Assembly: GCA_947175145.1 (NCBI GenBank)
Contig: CAMWLY010000009.1
Span: 1 to 45,065, forward strand
DNA: 45,065 nucleotides
Origin: an uncultured Muribaculaceae bacterium
GTDB lineage: Bacteria; Bacteroidota; Bacteroidia; Bacteroidales; Muribaculaceae
Reading direction: 5' to 3'
The notes under the pieces are model-generated. The model saw only the letters and a program-made list of their open reading frames with translations. It made no database searches and was not told the origin of the DNA. Of this stretch, positions 41,332-45,065 are shown in pieces. The first letter of the stretch is position 1; each line of letters begins with the position of its first letter. The position numbers and the translations under genes were made by a program.

Positions 41332-42717
41332 TTACGATAACGACTTGATAACCTCCATTATCGTGTGTGCAAGTTCATCAGCATTTTCTATAGTTGACGC
41401 TTCACTATAAATTCTGATTATAGGCTCGGTGTTTGATTTGCGCAAGTGCACCCAAGAATCGGGGAAATCTATTTTAACACCGTCGATATCTGTCACATCA
41501 CAATCTGCGAATTTTTTCTTGACTGCTTCGAGAATAGCATCCACGTCTAAATCAGGGGTAAGTTCGATTTTGTTTTTTGCTATGTCATATTGTGGCAGAG
41601 CAGATTTTATCTCGGTCACTTTTTTTCCTGATTTAGCCATAAGAGTCAAGAACAGAGCTACGCCGACGAGTGCGTCGCGACCATAGTGCAATTCGGGATA
41701 TATCACTCCTCCATTACCCTCACCTCCGATTATGGCGCCTGTCTCCTTCATCTTGGCAACAACATTGACTTCGCCTACCGCTGCCGCAGAATATGAGCAA
41801 CCATGCTTTTCGGTAACATCTCTCAAGCCCCGCGATGAACTCAGATTAGATACGGTGTCTCCGGGAGTATGTGCAAGCACATAATCTGCGATTGCAACCA
41901 GTGTATTTTCCTCGATGAACATTTCACCATTTTCCATGACGATGGCAAGTCTGTCAACATCAGGATCCACTACAAATCCGACATCTGCTGTTGAATTGCG
42001 CATAAGATCTGAAATCTGCGTCAGATTCTGAGGAATGGGTTCGGGAGTATGTGCAAATATACCATTTGCCTCGCAATTCAGCTCAATAACATTCTTCACT
42101 CCGAGAGCTTTCAGGAGTTGCACAATTACTATGCCTCCGACAGAATTTACCGCATCGACAGCCACGGTGAAATTTGCTTTGGCAATAGCATCAGTATCTA
42201 CCAGTTTCAAATTCTTGACCATATCAATATGACGCATATCCCATGCTTCATTGTGATATTCGTGGCCGAGTTCATGCACATTGACAAACTCAAAATCCTC
42301 ACTATCGGCTATTCTTATCACCTCTCTGCCCTCTGCATCATTCAGGAACTCTCCTTTGGAATTGAGTAACTTCAAAGCATTCCATTGCACTGGGTTATGG
42401 CTCGCAGTGATAATAATACCGCCGGCCGCCTTTTCTCCGGTTACCGCCAATTCGGTTGTCGGAGTTGAAGCCAGACCTATATTGATTACATCAAACCCCA
42501 TGGCGAGCAGTGTGCCGACCACAAGATGACAAACCATCTGACCCGATAATCTTGCATCGCGGCCTACCACAATCACGTTGCTGCCTGTGGGATCATTCTT
42601 TCTGATAAATGCAGCGTATGCAGCAGTGAATTTTACTATATCCATTCCGCCGAGACTATCTCCGCCACGGCCTCCGATCGTTCCTCTTATTCCGGATATT
42701 GATTTTATAAGTGCCAT
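41332..42717 (-). CDS. glmM: Phosphoglucosamine mutase
   Basis: SGIRGTIGG, IIITASHNPVQWNALK, DPDVDRLAI, RKSNTEPIIRIYSEA. Confidence 0.92.
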   Translation of the reverse strand: MALIKSISGIRGTIGGRGGDSLGGMDIVKFTAAYAAFIRKNDPTGSNVIVVGRDARLSGQMVCHLVVGTLLAMGFDVINIGLASTPTTELAVTGEKAAGGIIITASHNPVQWNALKLLNSKGEFLNDAEGREVIRIADSEDFEFVNVHELGHEYHNEAWDMRHIDMVKNLKLVDTDAIAKANFTVAVDAVNSVGGIVIVQLLKALGVKNVIELNCEANGIFAHTPEPIPQNLTQISDLMRNSTADVGFVVDPDVDRLAIVMENGEMFIEENTLVAIADYVLAHTPGDTVSNLSSSRGLRDVTEKHGCSYSAAAVGEVNVVAKMKETGAIIGGEGNGGVIYPELHYGRDALVGVALFLTLMAKSGKKVTEIKSALPQYDIAKNKIELTPDLDVDAILEAVKKKFADCDVTDIDGVKIDFPDSWVHLRKSNTEPIIRIYSEASTIENADELAHTIMEVIKSLS

Positions 42718-42748
42718 TTTATATTTTTCTTCATGTTACAGCCGACAT

Positions 42749-43342
42749 TCAATATTCGGCTTTGAAGTATTTCATATGATTATACACATAGGGGTTACAT
42801 TCGCTCATTTCCTCTGTAAAACCCATGGTTGATTTGACTATAAGATCCACCTCGCAATCATAGTTCAGAAATTTGAGGGGAACTTGTATTCCCTCACCCA
42901 TCTTGAGTGTGGTGGCAAGTGTATTTGAACCGAATACAAAGCTAAGACCTCCGAGCGATGAACTCATGTCATTGGCATTACCTTCGCCGGCCGACATATT
43001 GGATTTATCATACAGATACTTTATATTCTGACGCATGAAGCGATAATACACGGTATCTCCCTTTTTGGGTTTCTCACCGGTGCCGAGTCTGACAACTCTC
43101 ATGTATACACTTCCGTCGGAATTCATGCGATAAAATGGTGCATCAGCGCCAACTTCAAACACTGAATCTTTGGGAATGGATGTTTCAACTCTGCATTGAG
43201 CCAGATACCAATTGACAGCATGATCTTCATCGCGTAATAATTCCGAATAACTCTTGCCATCGTCACAACTCGTGAAAAGCAGAAGGAGTATCCACGCGAT
43301 ACTGCCGAGTCCAAAATATTTTCTTGTGATATGTTTAACCAT
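42749..43342 (-). CDS. DUF4827-like putative lipoprotein (start likely MVKHITRK)
   Basis: signal peptide with lipobox-like LLFTSCDDG, YSELLRDEDHAVNWYLAQCRV. Confidence 0.75.
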   Translation of the reverse strand: MVKHITRKYFGLGSIAWILLLLFTSCDDGKSYSELLRDEDHAVNWYLAQCRVETSIPKDSVFEVGADAPFYRMNSDGSVYMRVVRLGTGEKPKKGDTVYYRFMRQNIKYLYDKSNMSAGEGNANDMSSSLGGLSFVFGSNTLATTLKMGEGIQVPLKFLNYDCEVDLIVKSTMGFTEEMSECNPYVYNHMKYFKAEY

Positions 43343-43359
43343 TATTTTTAATCTTCTGT

Positions 43360-44442
43360 TTAGTGGGAATTCCAATCGTAATTTTGTTTTACGCTGCTCA
43401 GCTCTATTTTAGGGAGGTGACTTGGCAGATGGCTGTCGTAATCTCCTAAATGCGCGATCAGAGTTGCACGGCACTCTTCAAGCGAACCTATAAACTCTCC
43501 ACCCGCGGCCATCAGATGACCGCCACCATTAAATAAATCCTTGCATATATCACAGACCGGAAAATCGTATTTACTTCTTGATGACACTTTAATACAATCG
43601 GCATCTTCACGCATGTAGATACTGTAAACAATTCCGCGTATTCCTAAAGGAATATTTACAAGTCCTTCGGTATCTCCTTTCTGATAATTATGATTTCTAA
43701 GATCTTCTGCCGAAAGTGTAATCAGCGCGCATCTGTGTGAAGTGAAAATTTCCAATCTGTCAAGAAGTGCAAAGCTGTTGAGTCTCAATGCATCGACTGT
43801 TGTAGTATTAAGAGCTTCCTCGATTATGTATTTTTTATCTACATCTTTTTCAAGCAGGCGCATCAGAATCTCGTAAATTTCCGGATTATTGCAGTTAACC
43901 GAGAAGTTGCGTGTATCTGTGATCAAACCTGTCAGAATACAAGTAGCTCCGGGCTTGTCAAGTTGCTCATACCAACCGCAAGCCGCCAATAATCTGAACA
44001 CAAGCTCACAAGTGCTGCTCATTTCCGGTCTGGAGAATATAACATCGCAATTCAAGTCGGGTTCTCTGTGATGGTCTATCAGCACTTTCGAGCATTTGGC
44101 AGACTGTATCAGTGGAGCGAGATTTCCTTGACGATCAGCGGTGTTGAAGTCGCACATAATTATCAGACCGGCTTCATCTACCAGGCGGTTACAGTAAGGA
44201 TCATATTGAGTAAATACCACCATATCACGCGAACCGGGAAGAAACATAAGGTTTCGCGGCGCCCTGTCGGGTATTACAACATTAACATCTTTGCCAATGT
44301 TGCGAAGCAGATGCCACAATCCAAGCACACTTCCGAGTGCATCTCCATCAGGACGCATGTGGCATGTGAGCACAATCCTTTCATTGGTTGCGACCAGTCG
44401 CATAAACTCCTTTACAGAGTCCGGATTCAACAGGCTTTTCAT
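43360..44442 (-). CDS. DHH/DHHA1 phosphoesterase, NrnA-like
   Basis: TCHMRPDGDALGS, LIDHHREPD, C-terminal NGGGHLMAAGG. Confidence 0.92.
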   Translation of the reverse strand: MKSLLNPDSVKEFMRLVATNERIVLTCHMRPDGDALGSVLGLWHLLRNIGKDVNVVIPDRAPRNLMFLPGSRDMVVFTQYDPYCNRLVDEAGLIIMCDFNTADRQGNLAPLIQSAKCSKVLIDHHREPDLNCDVIFSRPEMSSTCELVFRLLAACGWYEQLDKPGATCILTGLITDTRNFSVNCNNPEIYEILMRLLEKDVDKKYIIEEALNTTTVDALRLNSFALLDRLEIFTSHRCALITLSAEDLRNHNYQKGDTEGLVNIPLGIRGIVYSIYMREDADCIKVSSRSKYDFPVCDICKDLFNGGGHLMAAGGEFIGSLEECRATLIAHLGDYDSHLPSHLPKIELSSVKQNYDWNSH

Positions 44443-44507
44443 TTACTGTTATATTCTTAAGGCCTTTATAAATAAGTTCAGATGCTCTTTCTGACCTTAC
44501 CGAATTG

Positions 44508-44515
44508 CAAATATA
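44508..44515 (-). promoter_or_regulatory. -7 element TATATTTG upstream of the DHH phosphoesterase gene
   Basis: exact TAnnTTTG on minus strand, 66 bp before the start codon. Confidence 0.45.
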
Positions 44516-44587
44516 GTTAATTTATTCTTTATCACATTGGCCGCACTCCTCTTTTTTATGATTAGTTGCGGTTCAAAGTTTCCAACA

Positions 44588-44963
44588 TGAAGTGCAACGG
44601 CCATTTCCACACTCCTCCTCAGGAGAATCGCGCCGAGGGGGTGAGTAAGCCCCCGTTGAGAGCAACCTTACGATGGAAAAAATGACCGGATTTTTAGCTG
44701 CGACACAAAAAAAGGAGACCGAAGTCTCCCTGCGATTAAGTAAAATTGTTATTGCATATGAAAAATACACTCACCTAACCGCGGAGCAAAGATCCATAAT
44801 ATATGTGTTACTCCGGCACTTCGACGCAAAGCTGAAATTTAGAGGATACGGAATTGTCGGTAGTCATGAGCCTGCGGTTTCTCGAAAACCAAGTCAATGA
44901 ATAAGCCTATAGAAAGCACGTTTATTCCGCACTCGGACAAGGGTTTGAGTCCCTCAGGCTTCA
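44588..44963 (+). ncRNA. Candidate tmRNA-like (possibly degenerate) structured RNA
   Basis: 3' segment AAGCCTATAG-(21 nt)-CGGACAAGGGTTTGAGTCCC resembles the tmRNA 3' domain; TGAAG/CTTCA end pairing; pseudoknot at 44637-44671; no canonical GGATTCGAC and no stop after an FLAA-like tag. Confidence 0.3.
44707..44729 (-). terminator. Intrinsic terminator on minus strand
   Basis: minus strand reads GGAGAC-TTCG-GTCTCC-TTTTTTT. Confidence 0.75.
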
Positions 44964-45032
44964 CTTGGCGAGTCGGACAGATTACCTCAATCGAATTGCA
45001 GCGATTTTCAAGGGTCAATGTAAATAATGGGT

Positions 45033-45064
45033 TGTTAAAATATTTACAAATATAGTTAGCTTTG
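45033..45064 (+). promoter_or_regulatory. Rightward promoter: TTG plus TAGCTTTG -7 element, reading out of the window
   Basis: TAGCTTTG at 45057-45064 with an upstream TTG about 22 nt away. Confidence 0.4.
45047..45054 (-). promoter_or_regulatory. -7 element TATATTTG firing leftward into the intergenic region
   Basis: exact TAnnTTTG on minus strand; the -33 would be outside the window. Confidence 0.4.
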
Positions 45065-45065
45065 C

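Noticed and set aside
44673-44900. 75 aa + strand ORF MEKMTGFLAATQKKETEV...
   Set aside because: No protein family recognised; overlaps structured-RNA signals, so treated as part of the ncRNA question rather than a CDS
44707-45054. RNase P RNA or SRP RNA as identity of the minus-strand RNA
   Set aside because: No GAGGAAAGTCC/ACAGAA P4 signatures and no SRP tetraloop/GGGAGCA motif on either strand
1-45065. CRISPR array, prophage, IS element or rRNA operon
   Set aside because: No regularly spaced repeats, transposase, integrase, phage structural genes or rRNA-like sequence seen

Overview
The window is a gene-dense, mostly housekeeping segment of a Bacteroidota chromosome. Gene content, the Bat operon and TAnnTTTG-type promoters suggest Bacteroidales, possibly Muribaculaceae; the family is inference. 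I support about 40 CDSs: partial folB, rpiB, a GtrA-like gene, engB, lysC, an HSDR_N nuclease-like gene plus a UvrD/PcrA helicase, nspC, an ArnT-like GT / GT2 / LAB_N cluster, holA, a CPBP protease, malic enzyme, a SAM methyltransferase, a TPR protein, dnaA, a divergent ThiE-like protein, Fe/Mn SOD, an MBOAT + SGNH acyltransfer pair, mutS2, a UspA protein, a nine-gene MoxR-DUF58-Bat operon with an extra BatD-like gene, thiL, pnp, lpxK, sppA, glmM, a DUF4827-like lipoprotein and a DHH phosphoesterase. I see no CRISPR array, prophage, transposase or rRNA. The two most unusual places are both non-coding. The first is an ~84 bp three-tier nested inverted repeat upstream of dnaA. The second is the ~620 bp right-end intergenic region. 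On the + strand it has a tmRNA-3'-domain-like segment, a possible acceptor pairing 376 nt apart and a clean pseudoknot, but it lacks canonical tmRNA 5' sequence and a tag stop. On the - strand the same region has a promoter-like motif and a textbook terminator. The RNA identities are hypotheses needing covariance-model searches.
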